Shown piece by piece: positions 23,666 through 31,436 of a stretch of DNA of 64,000 nucleotides; the stretch's first letter is position 1; each line of letters opens with the position of its first letter. Origin of the DNA: Synechococcus sp. RS9909. Lineage in GTDB: Bacteria; Cyanobacteriota; Cyanobacteriia; PCC-6307; Cyanobiaceae. The position numbers were made by a program, and so were the translations under genes. The stretch is from contig NZ_CP047943.1 in NCBI RefSeq assembly GCF_014279595.1, forward strand, positions 1,240,001 to 1,304,000, in the 5' to 3' direction. Under the pieces are notes generated by a model, which was given only the letters and a program-made list of their open reading frames with translations, made no database searches and had not been told where the DNA came from.

Positions 23666-24392
23666 GTGCGCCTTGATCGGTGTTGCTGTCGTGCTGGGTG
23701 TAGTACGGCACCTGGAGCTGGAGGCGATCACCACCGGCCACGGCGCTGTCGTCGGTGCTGGAGCGGTAGGTCTGCACCCAGGGGTGATTCGCCTCGAGAA
23801 CGGGATGGCCGTTGAGGGCCTGCTGGAGCAGGGCGATCGCCTGGCGCTGGTGGGGTAGAGCGGCGTAGTGGGAAAAGAAATCCAGCAGGACGAGCGGCTC
23901 TTCGTCTGCAGAGCTGGTGGCAGTCGAGCTGCTCGTGTCTGGTGCGGTGCTTGTGGCCAGGGCCACTTCTGCCGCGCGCCTGCGGCTCAGGCCGGCAAGA
24001 ACGCCGTTGACGCTTTTGTTCCAGCGGGGCAACTCCTCACGGATCACCCGATCGATGGCCTCTCCCTGGAGGATGCGGCGGCGCAGGCTGCTGGTTTCAA
24101 CAGCGCCGAGGCCGACATTGAAGGCCCAGCTGACCAGGGCACCGAACTGCTGATCGTTGAGGCCTGGAATCAGGCGCTCGACGCCGCGTTCAAAGCGCGC
24201 AAGATCCTGATCCAGCAGTCGCTCGCATTGCTGCTGGCTGTAGGTCTGCCCGGGCTGCACGTCCGGGCCGGTGTGGCCCCAGCAGCAGGTCCAGGGCGCA
24301 CCGCCGGTGCCGGGATCGGGATAGCTGCGGAGCTCGAGCCCCTCAAAGGACTGGATCAACTGACGGGCTGCCGCTGTGATCTGACGCTGCAT
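23666..24392 (-). pseudogene. GH24 lysozyme with C39-like domain, 3' end lost to IS21
   Basis: From ATG 24392 the product reads MQRQITAAARQLIQSFEGLE then LRSYPDPGTGGAPWTCCWGH, QQFGALVSWAFNVGLGAVE and RWNKSVNGVLAGLSRRRAAE. This is a phage-type GH24 lysozyme with the catalytic Glu in SFEGLE. A Ser/Thr/Ala linker leads to LQLQVPYYTQHDSNTDQGAL, the start of a C39-like domain, which is cut by IS21 at 23665. The chimeric frame adds 13 IS-encoded residues. The muramidase part may still work. Confidence 0.85.
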
Positions 24393-24486
24393 GGGGCCGC
24401 ATGAGAAGAGGTGGGACAACAGCAGGGTTCCGGGCTGGATCAGAGCGAGGCCAGGAGGGATGGGGCCGGAACCCTGGAGGGACCCG

Positions 24487-25206
24487 ATGCGTAGGCGTTC
24501 TGTGCCCGATGCGATTCCGCCCCTGCCCTGCCCTGATGCGCCTGAGGAGAGAAGGCCATCGCCTGAGCTGGGGCTGGCTGAGTGGCCGGCCTCGCTCTGG
24601 GCGCTGCTGCGCGATTGGCTGCGTCCGCCGCGGAGTGCTGCTGGGGCGCTCTGGAAGGTGTTCTCAACCCTGAGCCTGGCGGTGCTGCTGGCGAGCGGCT
24701 GGCTGCTGTGGCGCCATCCGGAGCTGGTGGTGGAGGTGCTGCTGCAACGGGAGCAGGGCACCTCGATGGCGGTGCTGCTGCAGCGCTGGCCCAGACGCCA
24801 ACGGCAGGTGATGGAGCTGCTGGCGGGATTTGCCGTGGAGTACCAGCCGACGCAGATCGCCCTGGTGGGCCGTCATTCAGCGGTGGGGATCGAGCTGATC
24901 TGGTCGAATGAACCGACGAGCGGCTGGCCGACGGCAACAGCCGGGGTGATGCACGCGAACCTGATGCCAGCGCTGGCGGCGATGCTGCATGGGGAGTGCT
25001 GGAGCGGTGCGCTTGTGCATCCGGCCCCCCGCTACCGCGGTGGTGCAGGGGGTGCAGACGGGCCCTGGTTGGTGTGCGGGCTGAGCGATGGCCGTGATGT
25101 GCGCGGTTATCTGCTGGTGCACTGGCAGGAGCAGGAGATGGTTCCAGCGGGAGCCGAAAAGCGGCTGGCGGGGTTGCGCCGGGGGATGGAGCAGGTGCTG
25201 TTCTGA
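24487..25206 (+). CDS. Unknown membrane-anchored protein of the lysis-like cluster
   Basis: From ATG 24487 (upstream in-frame starts exist at 24391 and 24460) the 239-aa product has a proline-rich N-terminus, one membrane span (TLSLAVLLASGWLLW) and a globular domain with VMELLAGFAVEYQPTQIALV and WLVCGLSDGRDVRGYLLVHW. I do not recognise it. It is divergent from the lysozyme and overlaps the next gene by 1 nt (TGATG), so it opens a small operon that may serve phage lysis or structure. Confidence 0.6.
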   Translation: MRRRSVPDAIPPLPCPDAPEERRPSPELGLAEWPASLWALLRDWLRPPRSAAGALWKVFSTLSLAVLLASGWLLWRHPELVVEVLLQREQGTSMAVLLQRWPRRQRQVMELLAGFAVEYQPTQIALVGRHSAVGIELIWSNEPTSGWPTATAGVMHANLMPALAAMLHGECWSGALVHPAPRYRGGAGGADGPWLVCGLSDGRDVRGYLLVHWQEQEMVPAGAEKRLAGLRRGMEQVLF

Positions 25207-25568
25207 TGGCGAATCCGGGCCCGGAACCCTGCAGGAGAGCCAATCGAGACGACAGGAGGTTGCGTGTGATGGGTGCGGCGGAATGGCTGGCGGCGGGGCT
25301 GCTGGCGAGTGCGCTGGCAGCGCCGGTGTCGCAGGCATGGGAGCAGCAGCGCAGTGACGTGCGCTCTGGGAGCGGAGCTGGTGCGGGCTATGTGCTGCGG
25401 TCGGACTGCGGCGCTGATGCGCAAGGAGCTGGAGCAGAAGCCAGTGCGGGGCCGTGCCTGATTGAGCTCTCCAGTGGTGTGCGGCTGGGTGTGGCGATGC
25501 CCCTGCTGCCCACAGCTGTCAGGAGCGCAGCAGGTCTGGCCGGTGGTGAATCACAGGAGGTGAACTGA
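25206..25568 (+). CDS. Unknown 120-aa exported or membrane protein
   Basis: The product has an Ala/Leu-rich hydrophobic segment (MGAAEWLAAGLLASALAAPV) resembling a signal peptide after 21 polar residues. An internal ATG at 25269 would place it at the N-terminus. The rest is small and Gly/Ala-rich with two cysteines (SDCGADAQ, GPCLIEL). The frame ends with GGAGGTGAACTGATG, which is the ribosome-binding site and start of the next gene. Confidence 0.5.
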   Translation: MANPGPEPCRRANRDDRRLRVMGAAEWLAAGLLASALAAPVSQAWEQQRSDVRSGSGAGAGYVLRSDCGADAQGAGAEASAGPCLIELSSGVRLGVAMPLLPTAVRSAAGLAGGESQEVN

Positions 25569-25861
25569 TGAGCGGTGCCTGGGTGAAACGGCTGATCACC
25601 GGTGTGGTGATGGCGATTGCCGCCTGCGCGGTGTTGCTGTTTGCCGGTTGCAGCACAGGAGCGCTGCAGGGAAAGCAGTGCGATGACGGGCAGGAGCGCG
25701 CCTTTGCGGTGCTCAGCGGTCTGCTGACGACGGTGATGGGCCTGGCGATCAAGCTGGAGGCCCTCGATGGCCCCGGCGGAGGAACCAACCCCAACCCTGG
25801 TGCTGGTGCCGGTTATGGCGTGCAGCGCACGCGGCGGCAGGTGCTCGACCCGGACCGCTGA
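25568..25861 (+). CDS. Small lipoprotein of the lysis-like cluster
   Basis: The 97-aa product has a clear lipoprotein signal (ACAVLLFAGCSTGALQG, lipobox FAGC) and a second hydrophobic helix (AFAVLSGLLTTVMGLAIKLE). GGAGGTG precedes the overlapping TGATG start. Small lipoproteins in phage lysis cassettes can act as outer-membrane spanin subunits. That role is a guess based on position. Confidence 0.65.
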   Translation: MSGAWVKRLITGVVMAIAACAVLLFAGCSTGALQGKQCDDGQERAFAVLSGLLTTVMGLAIKLEALDGPGGGTNPNPGAGAGYGVQRTRRQVLDPDR

Positions 25862-25922
25862 GGTGGGGCCACGGAGCCCGGAACACGGAGCCCGGAACCC
25901 TGTGGCAGCCACATCAGCTGTC

Positions 25923-26135
25923 ATGGATCAGGTTCTGCGCATCGTCTTCTGCAACGGACAGGTGGCGGAGCGCCGTGGCGAAGACGATCTGGTGGCGGCC
26001 CTGTTTGCTGCGGATGCTGCGGGCTTGATCGATTACGTGCTGGCGCTGGAGGTAGACAGCGGCCGTTGCTTCTTTTTCACCCGCCCCGGTGATCAGCGCT
26101 TTGATGGCGAGACCGTGCTGAAACTGGCGTTCTGA
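25923..26135 (+). CDS. Unknown 70-aa protein
   Basis: MDQVLRIVFCNGQVAERRGE, DDLVAALFAADAAGLIDYVL, ALEVDSGRCFFFTRPGDQRF and DGETVLKLAF. Alternating hydrophobic strands suggest a small beta-rich fold. Only its 3' stub survives at the edge of module A (8128), so module B preserves the original context. Confidence 0.6.
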   Translation: MDQVLRIVFCNGQVAERRGEDDLVAALFAADAAGLIDYVLALEVDSGRCFFFTRPGDQRFDGETVLKLAF

Positions 26136-26155
26136 AAGGGGAGGCGCCTGAGTTG

Positions 26156-26251
26156 ATGCGGATCCTGCATGAAAACGCGATTCGGGTTGCGCCCAGCCTT
26201 CATTCAGTAGAAGTTGGTAGCAGTCCATTCGTTCGCGTTCTAGACGCGTGA
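26156..26251 (+). CDS. 31-aa leader ORF of module B
   Basis: MRILHENAIRVAPSLHSVEV then GSSPFVRVLDA. Same length and frame as 8172-8267. GGGGAGG lies 12 bp before the ATG. Its stop overlaps GTG 26248-26250 (GTGA). Confidence 0.45.
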   Translation: MRILHENAIRVAPSLHSVEVGSSPFVRVLDA

Positions 26252-26263
26252 GTCCAATTGTTG

Positions 26264-26272
26264 CCCCCCCCC
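26264..26272. repeat. Poly-C tract (9 C), module B
   Basis: Nine C against twelve in module A, a difference of exactly one codon. Confidence 0.8.
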
Positions 26273-26282
26273 TGAGTCGGAA

Positions 26283-26507
26283 TTGAGGGAGCTGTTGGCC
26301 TTTGTCGCGGTTTGTGATGGCCGTTCCGATCTGCAGCAGGCCATTTCCTGCTGTACTTCACCGCAGGAGATCATCGATCTGGCGGCGAAGGAAGGACATG
26401 GAATCAGCATCAAGGCCTTGCGCTCATGCTCTCGCGACCTGGCAGCTGCGTACTGGCCCTGGTCTCAGAAAGGCCACGCCTGGCGTCGGGCCTTTTTTGC
26501 GTCTTGA
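26283..26507 (+). CDS. Nif11 domain peptide, copy B
   Basis: The 74-aa product differs from copy A at one residue (ISIKAL against ISVKAL). The other differences I can see within the ORF (TCT/TCC, ACA/ACT) are silent. This supports real coding function under constraint. TTG 26283 is the assumed start; see the poly-C tract for an alternative. Confidence 0.7.
   Translation: MRELLAFVAVCDGRSDLQQAISCCTSPQEIIDLAAKEGHGISIKALRSCSRDLAAAYWPWSQKGHAWRRAFFAS
26469..26498 (+). terminator. Hairpin terminator inside the Nif11 copy B 3' end
   Basis: Identical to 8488-8517: AAAGGCC ... GGCCTTTTTT. Confidence 0.75.
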
Positions 26508-26531
26508 TCCGCCCCGCCTGATCCAAAGCTG

Positions 26532-26556
26532 AGCCCCGCCATAAGCGGGGCTTTTT
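26532..26556 (+). terminator. Second terminator of module B
   Basis: AGCCCCGC-CATAA-GCGGGGCT followed by TTTT. Confidence 0.85.
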
Positions 26557-26582
26557 CATGGCAATGGCCGGCGGGCCTGTGC

Positions 26583-26804
26583 TCAGAGCACCGAGACGGT
26601 GACGCCGGGTGTGCCCTGCAGCTTGCGGGCGATGGCATGGGCCCGCTCAGCGGGAATCAGGCGCATTTTCTTGACGGGTTTGCCGCGCTTGCCGAGCCAC
26701 TGCAGCTCAAAGGGGCTGGTGCCGCCTTTGGGGACACCTGGGGCATAGCGATGAATGCAGAGGAAGCGGATCGGGCAGGAGAGGGGTTGAACAGCGGAGG
26801 CCAT
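26583..26804 (-). CDS. Small basic protein, intact copy
   Basis: From ATG 26804 the 73-aa product reads MASAVQPLSCPIRFLCIHRY, APGVPKGGTSPFELQWLGKR, GKPVKKMRLIPAERAHAIAR and KLQGTPGVTVSVL. The basic, alternating pattern suggests a nucleic-acid-binding or ribosome-associated peptide, but I know no family. Frames open further upstream to 26882, but the broken copy at 9449 aligns from MASAVQ. Confidence 0.6.
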   Translation of the reverse strand: MASAVQPLSCPIRFLCIHRYAPGVPKGGTSPFELQWLGKRGKPVKKMRLIPAERAHAIARKLQGTPGVTVSVL

Positions 26805-26995
26805 GGAGCGGAAGTGCGAGAGACCCCACCGCTGAGCCACGGCCGCGCAGCCCTCAGGCAAGGACACCCCGCAGGGGTGCATGGCTCGATCCTTGCCGTG
26901 TGAGCAGGCCCGTGTCTGGATGGGGCTGCCCTCGCGCTGCTCTGTGGCCGGCAGTGCTCAACCAGAAGCGGTTGGTCGGTTCGACCCGCGTGAAT

Positions 26996-27157
26996 TCAGA
27001 AGTGGGTCCGCTGGGCCTCGGCGCTGTTGCCCCAGAGCTTGCGTTTGGCGGCCTCGGCATCGGCGATGAACAGCCGTGCTTCTGCGCGGTTGGTGCAGGT
27101 GCGTGCCCGTTCTTCCAGTTGCATCAACTGCACCAGCTGTTGAGTGGTGGCGGTCAT
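26996..27157 (-). CDS. Conserved 53-aa protein, copy B
   Basis: The protein is identical to copy A (MTATTQQLVQLMQLEERART onwards). Upstream GGAGGTGACC gives a stronger ribosome-binding site than AAGGTGACC in copy A. Confidence 0.7.
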   Translation of the reverse strand: MTATTQQLVQLMQLEERARTCTNRAEARLFIADAEAAKRKLWGNSAEAQRTHF

Positions 27158-27184
27158 GGTCACCTCCGGGTGTTCCTGCATCAA

Positions 27185-27203
27185 GGTTAACCCTGGGTTA
27201 ACC
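27185..27203. promoter_or_regulatory. Perfect 19-bp palindrome, copy B
   Basis: GGTTAACCCTGGGTTAACC, 27 bp upstream of the 53-aa gene start. Confidence 0.75.
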
Positions 27204-27246
27204 CATTGGTGCGCGTTGGCGCGGATGGCGGTTGTGATGGGTCTGA

Positions 27247-27795
27247 TCAGGCGGCGTGGTGCTCCTCTGCGGTGGCATGGAAGGGGAAGGGAGCCGGTGC
27301 AATGGTGCTCTGCCGGCGCTGGGCGCGGAGACGGCCGTGTTGCTGTTGCAGCAACTCGATCACCAGCGTGGGGTGGCGATGGATGAGCTCGAGAAAGGAG
27401 GCTCGATCCAGGCGCAGCAGCTGCACGGGTGTGAGCGCCCTGGCCGCCAGTTGGTGGTGCTGATGCCGTGAGGCGAGATCGGGATAGGAGAAGAGATCGC
27501 CGCTGCGGCAGCGAGAGGAGGAGGCGATATTCGGGCCATCAAGTGACACCAGCCCGCGCTCGACGGCAAAGATGGCGCGGACCGGATCGCCTTGCTGCAC
27601 GATCACGCTGCCCGTGGGCAGGAACCAGCGATCGGCACCGGTCTGTTCTGCAATCAGCTCGAGGGGTGTAGGCAGGGTGCGCTGGCTGAGAATCTCCATT
27701 GCCAACGCCAGGGACTTGATGGAGTTGTAGGCACAGCAGCGCAGCGGCGCCAGGGTCTCCAAGGGAGCGCGTCCTGGTTCCTGTTGTGTTGCCAC
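27247..27795 (-). CDS. Stand-alone cyclic-nucleotide-binding domain protein, copy B
   Basis: The product is identical to copy A over 182 residues although the two genes lie 17 kb apart, while the neighbouring 130-aa gene has diverged. This points to recent gene conversion or strong constraint. GTG start after the upstream stop, as in copy A. Confidence 0.75.
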   Translation of the reverse strand: MATQQEPGRAPLETLAPLRCCAYNSIKSLALAMEILSQRTLPTPLELIAEQTGADRWFLPTGSVIVQQGDPVRAIFAVERGLVSLDGPNIASSSRCRSGDLFSYPDLASRHQHHQLAARALTPVQLLRLDRASFLELIHRHPTLVIELLQQQHGRLRAQRRQSTIAPAPFPFHATAEEHHAA

Positions 27796-28191
27796 TCAGG
27801 GCTCGCTGCCATTGATCTCCCTGAGCAGCTCCTCCAGCAGCTGGTGTTCGTCTGGTGTGGGTTGATTGCGCAGCGGCTGTTCCATTGCCAGATCATCGAT
27901 CAGGCCGTAGAAGCGCACATCGAACCAGAGCAGGAACAGCTCGAGCGTGAGCGGTTGGGGCCAGAGGCTGGGGTCCTCACACCAGCAGCGCAGCTCCTCC
28001 CGAAAGATCGGCAGGACATGCTCTCGCAGGCGCTCGTTGGGGGGGGGGCGGTCCTGATCCTGGATTGGGATCAGATAGAGCGAGGGTTCGAGATCATCGA
28101 TCAGAGGGGCTTCTGGTTCCATTGCCTGGGCCCAGGCCCGCATCGGCTCCTTGGCAGAAATGCCGATGGCGCAACGATTCACCACTCCCAT
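27796..28191 (-). CDS. Conserved 131-aa unknown protein, copy B
   Basis: It differs from copy A mainly in three blocks: ISAKEPMRAWAQAMEPEAPL and IDDLEPSLYLIPIQ in the first half, an extra Pro in RPPPNERL (GGGGGGGGG tract at 28049-28057), and DDLAMEQPLRNQ. The C-terminal WFDVRFYGLIDD motif is unchanged. Function unknown. Confidence 0.7.
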   Translation of the reverse strand: MGVVNRCAIGISAKEPMRAWAQAMEPEAPLIDDLEPSLYLIPIQDQDRPPPNERLREHVLPIFREELRCWCEDPSLWPQPLTLELFLLWFDVRFYGLIDDLAMEQPLRNQPTPDEHQLLEELLREINGSEP

Positions 28192-28398
28192 GCGTCCATT
28201 GCTGAACCGCGCCTGTCGGTGCTTCAGCGAACCTCCTGCACGCAACCGTAGAAACGGCCATGGCGCCCGTCAGCTGATGAGGCGCACTACGGGTCGACCG
28301 ATCAGCCCTGCTTGCTGGCGTTGTCACCGCCGCAGTGTCGTTTTGCGCGCTCTGGGATCAGAAGATCTCGCGTTAATCCATAGATTTCGTCCAGCTGC

Positions 28399-28416
28399 GT
28401 ACACTTGTGTACAAGT
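28399..28416. promoter_or_regulatory. RHH operator candidate, copy B
   Basis: GTACACTTGTGTAC (28399-28412) is a perfect inverted repeat around TT, and ACTTGTGTACAAGT overlaps it. It lies about 15 bp before the RHH ATG. Confidence 0.6.
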
Positions 28417-28430
28417 TATGAATTGATGGC

Positions 28431-28619
28431 ATGGACGCCAAGCGCTGCACCTCCAGTCGGGAGGGCAAGGTGCTCCTCTCCTGCTGGATCACACCCGAGT
28501 TGCGCATGGAACTCGATCGCATCTGGGCCGCCAAGGGCCATCGTCCCCATGGCCGCACCCAGAAGGGGATGGAGGAGGTGCTCTTCCGCTACCTGGCCTC
28601 AGAAGCGAGCCAGGGTTGA
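28431..28619 (+). CDS. Ribbon-helix-helix regulator, copy B
   Basis: 62 aa, differing from copy A at two residues (MDAKRC and EEVLFRYLA). TGATG overlap with the cytochrome gene. Confidence 0.65.
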   Translation: MDAKRCTSSREGKVLLSCWITPELRMELDRIWAAKGHRPHGRTQKGMEEVLFRYLASEASQG

Positions 28620-29140
28620 TGGGCCGGGCGACTCCCTATCAGCCGTCTCTCCTGCGTTTGCTGCATGGCGTCACGGCGTTGTTTGTGCCGCTGGCCTGGC
28701 TGAGCGGATTGGTGGTGTTGATCAATCACGACGGTCGATGGCTGCAGCTGCCAGCCGTTCCGGGCGATTGGATTGATGTGCATGGAACGATCGGTGTGCT
28801 GCTGTGGCCCGTGGCGCTGCTGTTGGCGCTCTATGCCTTCACTGCTGGTCGGGCCCGATTGCGCCACCCGGCCAATGCTGCGGTGTTGATCGGGCTGCTG
28901 CTGGCGATCGGCAGCGGCAAATTGATGGATGAGGACTGGTTGCGAACCGGTGAACTGGAGCATTGGCCTTATCACCTGCATCTTCTGGCGTGGATGATCA
29001 TCAGTGGCGCTGTGATCTGGCACGTCGGTGATGTGGTGCGACGCGGCGGTTTGCCCTTGGCAGGTTCCATGGTGAAGTTGACCGTGCGCGAATCAGATCG
29101 TCCGCGCCACTGGCCAAAGCAGCTGCTGCAACGGCGTTGA
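28619..29140 (+). CDS. Cytochrome b561-like membrane protein, copy B
   Basis: Very close to copy A, with changes ALFVPLAW and IGVLLWPVA. All candidate heme histidines are kept (LLHGVTAL, DVHGTIG, YHLHLLAW, VIWHVGD). Homology to module A ends about 9 bp after the stop. No copper genes follow this copy. Confidence 0.75.
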   Translation: MGRATPYQPSLLRLLHGVTALFVPLAWLSGLVVLINHDGRWLQLPAVPGDWIDVHGTIGVLLWPVALLLALYAFTAGRARLRHPANAAVLIGLLLAIGSGKLMDEDWLRTGELEHWPYHLHLLAWMIISGAVIWHVGDVVRRGGLPLAGSMVKLTVRESDRPRHWPKQLLQRR

Positions 29141-29203
29141 TGCCATCTCAATAGGTGAGAGCTTACATGCTAAGTGATTTTGTTGAGGCCTGGTGTCGGT
29201 TGG

Positions 29204-29434
29204 TTAGTGTAAAAAGCATTCAAAAATATCTGTTTGAGGAACGTTCTGGCTACCGGCAACACGCTCCAGGTCCACCTCCGAAATCTCTGATTGAGTCTTT
29301 TTGAGGTCAGCGGTTGAAATCGCAAAGCTTGCAGTCTTGGCAATCACGACCACGGCGTCGGCATCCTCAGCTGCCTTCAGCTCCGCATCAGCATTGACGG
29401 CTTCCAGGAAAGCTTTGAGTTGTTCTTCTGAGAT
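29204..29434 (-). pseudogene. Prochlorosin-like Nif11 precursor, start codon lost
   Basis: The reverse strand encodes ISEEQLKAFLEAVNADAELK, AAEDADAVVVIAKTASFAIS, TADLKKTQSEISEVDLERVA then GSQNVPQTDIFECFLH. This is the leader pattern of prochlorosin/Nif11 precursors (MSEEQLKAFLE ... LEGVAGG) followed by a short core with one Cys and one Thr. The expected ATG reads ATC (29432-29434), and an in-frame TGA lies three codons upstream, leaving no standard start. The cleavage motif is VAGS instead of VAGG. Confidence 0.75.
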
Positions 29435-29589
29435 CGCCTGGAATCAGTGGAGCACAAAGACGAACTTTTTATACGTGCATAACTGTTGTGTCTGCGCTCA
29501 TCATGGTCGTGATGGCAAAGCGGCTGAGGGGTGACTCCGGCTCGGGTCGGGCGGCTTCGCATGTAAGATTCAAAGAATTATCTCTATCT

Positions 29590-29961
29590 ATGGAAAGCGA
29601 GCCACAGAGCCAACCGCAGGCGAGGCGGCGATGGGGTGCACTGTTCGAATTGTTTCTGGCAATCGCAGCGGAGCAGATCGGGACCTCGGCTATGAAGGCA
29701 TCGAATGGCTTCACGCAATTGCCACTTACCGTGCTGGCTCTTGCAGGCTACGCCCTCTCCATGCTGTGGTTCGGGAGAAGCATGCGGGTTCTGCCCATGG
29801 GATTCGCCTATGCGCTTTGGGTTGGTGTTGGCATGGTGGTGGCGAGTGTTTCGGGTGTTTTTCTTTTTTCAGAGGCTTTAACGCCTTCTGTCTTCCTTGG
29901 CTTGATGTTCGTTTTTGTTGGAATTCTTGTTTTGAACTCAAGTCAACAGGAGGCGGCCTGA
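29590..29961 (+). CDS. SMR family transporter subunit 1
   Basis: The 123-aa protein has the four-helix SMR architecture with the key Glu in FLAIAAEQIGTSAMKASNGF and the conserved YALWVGVGMVVASVSGVFLF loop. SMR pumps exchange protons for cationic compounds (quaternary ammonium, guanidinium). ATG 29590 gives the family length plus a short N-terminal extension. It overlaps the second subunit by TGATG, typical of paired heterodimeric SMR systems. Confidence 0.9.
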   Translation: MESEPQSQPQARRRWGALFELFLAIAAEQIGTSAMKASNGFTQLPLTVLALAGYALSMLWFGRSMRVLPMGFAYALWVGVGMVVASVSGVFLFSEALTPSVFLGLMFVFVGILVLNSSQQEAA

Positions 29962-30311
29962 TGTTGCTTGGTTACGCCGTTCTGATTGCCGCCATTCTTT
30001 TTGAGAATATTGGCACGACCGCGTTAAAGGGCTCCAATGGCTTTAAGAGGCCAGTCCTGGGTTCTGTCGCGGTCCTGGGATACATCCTGTCGTTCGCTTT
30101 TATGGGGCAGGCCTTGGCAAGGCTGCCCCTTGCAATTGCCTATTCCATCTGGTGTGGCCTCGGTATGTCTGTTGTGACCCTGACGGGAATTCTCGTTTAT
30201 AAAGAGAAATTTGGATGGAAGGTTGCTCTTGGCTTGCTTCTCATCTTCTCAGGAGTCATGATCTCGAACTATCATGGTTTGGTGGAGTCAATGCCAGGAG
30301 TCGGAAGGTGA
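29961..30311 (+). CDS. SMR family transporter subunit 2
   Basis: The 116-aa partner has the Glu in AAILFENIGTTALKGSNGF and AIAYSIWCGLGMSVVTLTGI. It is translationally coupled to subunit 1, so the pair likely forms an asymmetric pump of the EbrAB/MdtJI kind. Its 3' end overlaps the convergent Rieske oxygenase gene by 24 nt. Confidence 0.9.
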   Translation: MLLGYAVLIAAILFENIGTTALKGSNGFKRPVLGSVAVLGYILSFAFMGQALARLPLAIAYSIWCGLGMSVVTLTGILVYKEKFGWKVALGLLLIFSGVMISNYHGLVESMPGVGR

Positions 30312-31436
30312 TTTGGGACTGTTCAGCTCAGGGATGAGTTTTCGGAGCAAGTCGTGATGTTCCCGCAACGCTTTTTCAGAGTCTCCGAGCAGCCCATGTT
30401 CCCAATAGTTCGACGCAGTGGCCTGATAGTGCAGTTCGCAGACATGTTTGTCCTCCAGCATTACCTCCGCATCGATTGCTGTTGATGTTTCCCTGGCGAG
30501 TGTCATGCTCTCGCTTTCTCCGTCGTACTTGTACGTCGCTCCCGTCATCACCGAGGTCTGCGCGTCGAGCGGAATAGAGCGGTAGAAGCCTGCTGATTCT
30601 GGATAAAAGACAAGCACGGAGACTGGAAACAGGCCGATGTAAAGCCAGGCTTGTGGAATGGAGCGGAAGGGCTCCGGGTGTTGCTCCACCAGCTCTCGGT
30701 AGCGCTGATTCAACTCTCGCCTTGATGGGTTCTCGTTGAAGGGGCCTCGGATGCGATGGGTTCCATCAATCCATGGACCTTCCTCGTAGCGACGTCCGTA
30801 GAGATCGGTGAGGCCCGGATGGGCAGTGGGGCAGTGGTAACACTCGTTGTCGACGTCGACCATTGCTTTCCAGTTCACCGGTGTGATCGGGCTGGTGTAC
30901 AGGCCATCGGTTGGTTCGAGTGATTCCAGCGGGTAAACACTGAGCTCGTCCTCGTGTCGCGCCATCATTTCCGCGATCGAGCCCTGCGGCCCAGGTTCAA
31001 ACCGCAGAAATAGGAAGCCTCGCCAGATCTCTAGCTCCAAGGGCTTCAGTGCCCAGGTGTTGCTGTCCAGATCAGGGAATTTTTCTGGCTGGGAAACTTT
31101 CTTAAGCTCTCCTTCCAATGTGTAAATCCAGGCATGAAATGGACACATGATGGCGCCACGACAATGCCCCTGGTCCCCTTCCACCAGCCTTGAGCCCCGA
31201 TGCCGGCATGTGTTGTGAAAGGCGCGAATCACAGCGTCCTGACCCCGCATCACCAGGGCTCGTTCACCCAGGAGCTCAAAGCTCAGCCAGTCTCCAGGCT
31301 GCTTGAGATCGTTGGCGTGACCGACGACATGCCAATGATTAAGAAAAACCTTCTCTTTCTCCAGTTCTAGTAACCGTGCGCTGCGGTAGCTCCAGGCCGG
31401 GAGTCCGTCGCGATTCCAGGTGCTTGCCGATGTCAT
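30288..31436 (-). CDS. Rieske non-heme iron oxygenase alpha subunit
   Basis: The 382-aa protein has the Rieske ligands C-x-H at residues 77/79 (NTCRHRGSRL) and C-x2-H at 98/101 (IMCPFHAWIY), then the mononuclear iron site DNECYHCPTAHPGL. It belongs to the ring-hydroxylating/betaine-demethylating oxygenase family. The substrate is not evident. The adjacent SMR pair suggests a quaternary amine, which is inference. Start could also be 31466. Composition is lower in GC than core genes. Confidence 0.9.
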   Translation of the reverse strand: MTSASTWNRDGLPAWSYRSARLLELEKEKVFLNHWHVVGHANDLKQPGDWLSFELLGERALVMRGQDAVIRAFHNTCRHRGSRLVEGDQGHCRGAIMCPFHAWIYTLEGELKKVSQPEKFPDLDSNTWALKPLELEIWRGFLFLRFEPGPQGSIAEMMARHEDELSVYPLESLEPTDGLYTSPITPVNWKAMVDVDNECYHCPTAHPGLTDLYGRRYEEGPWIDGTHRIRGPFNENPSRRELNQRYRELVEQHPEPFRSIPQAWLYIGLFPVSVLVFYPESAGFYRSIPLDAQTSVMTGATYKYDGESESMTLARETSTAIDAEVMLEDKHVCELHYQATASNYWEHGLLGDSEKALREHHDLLRKLIPELNSPKSPSDSWH

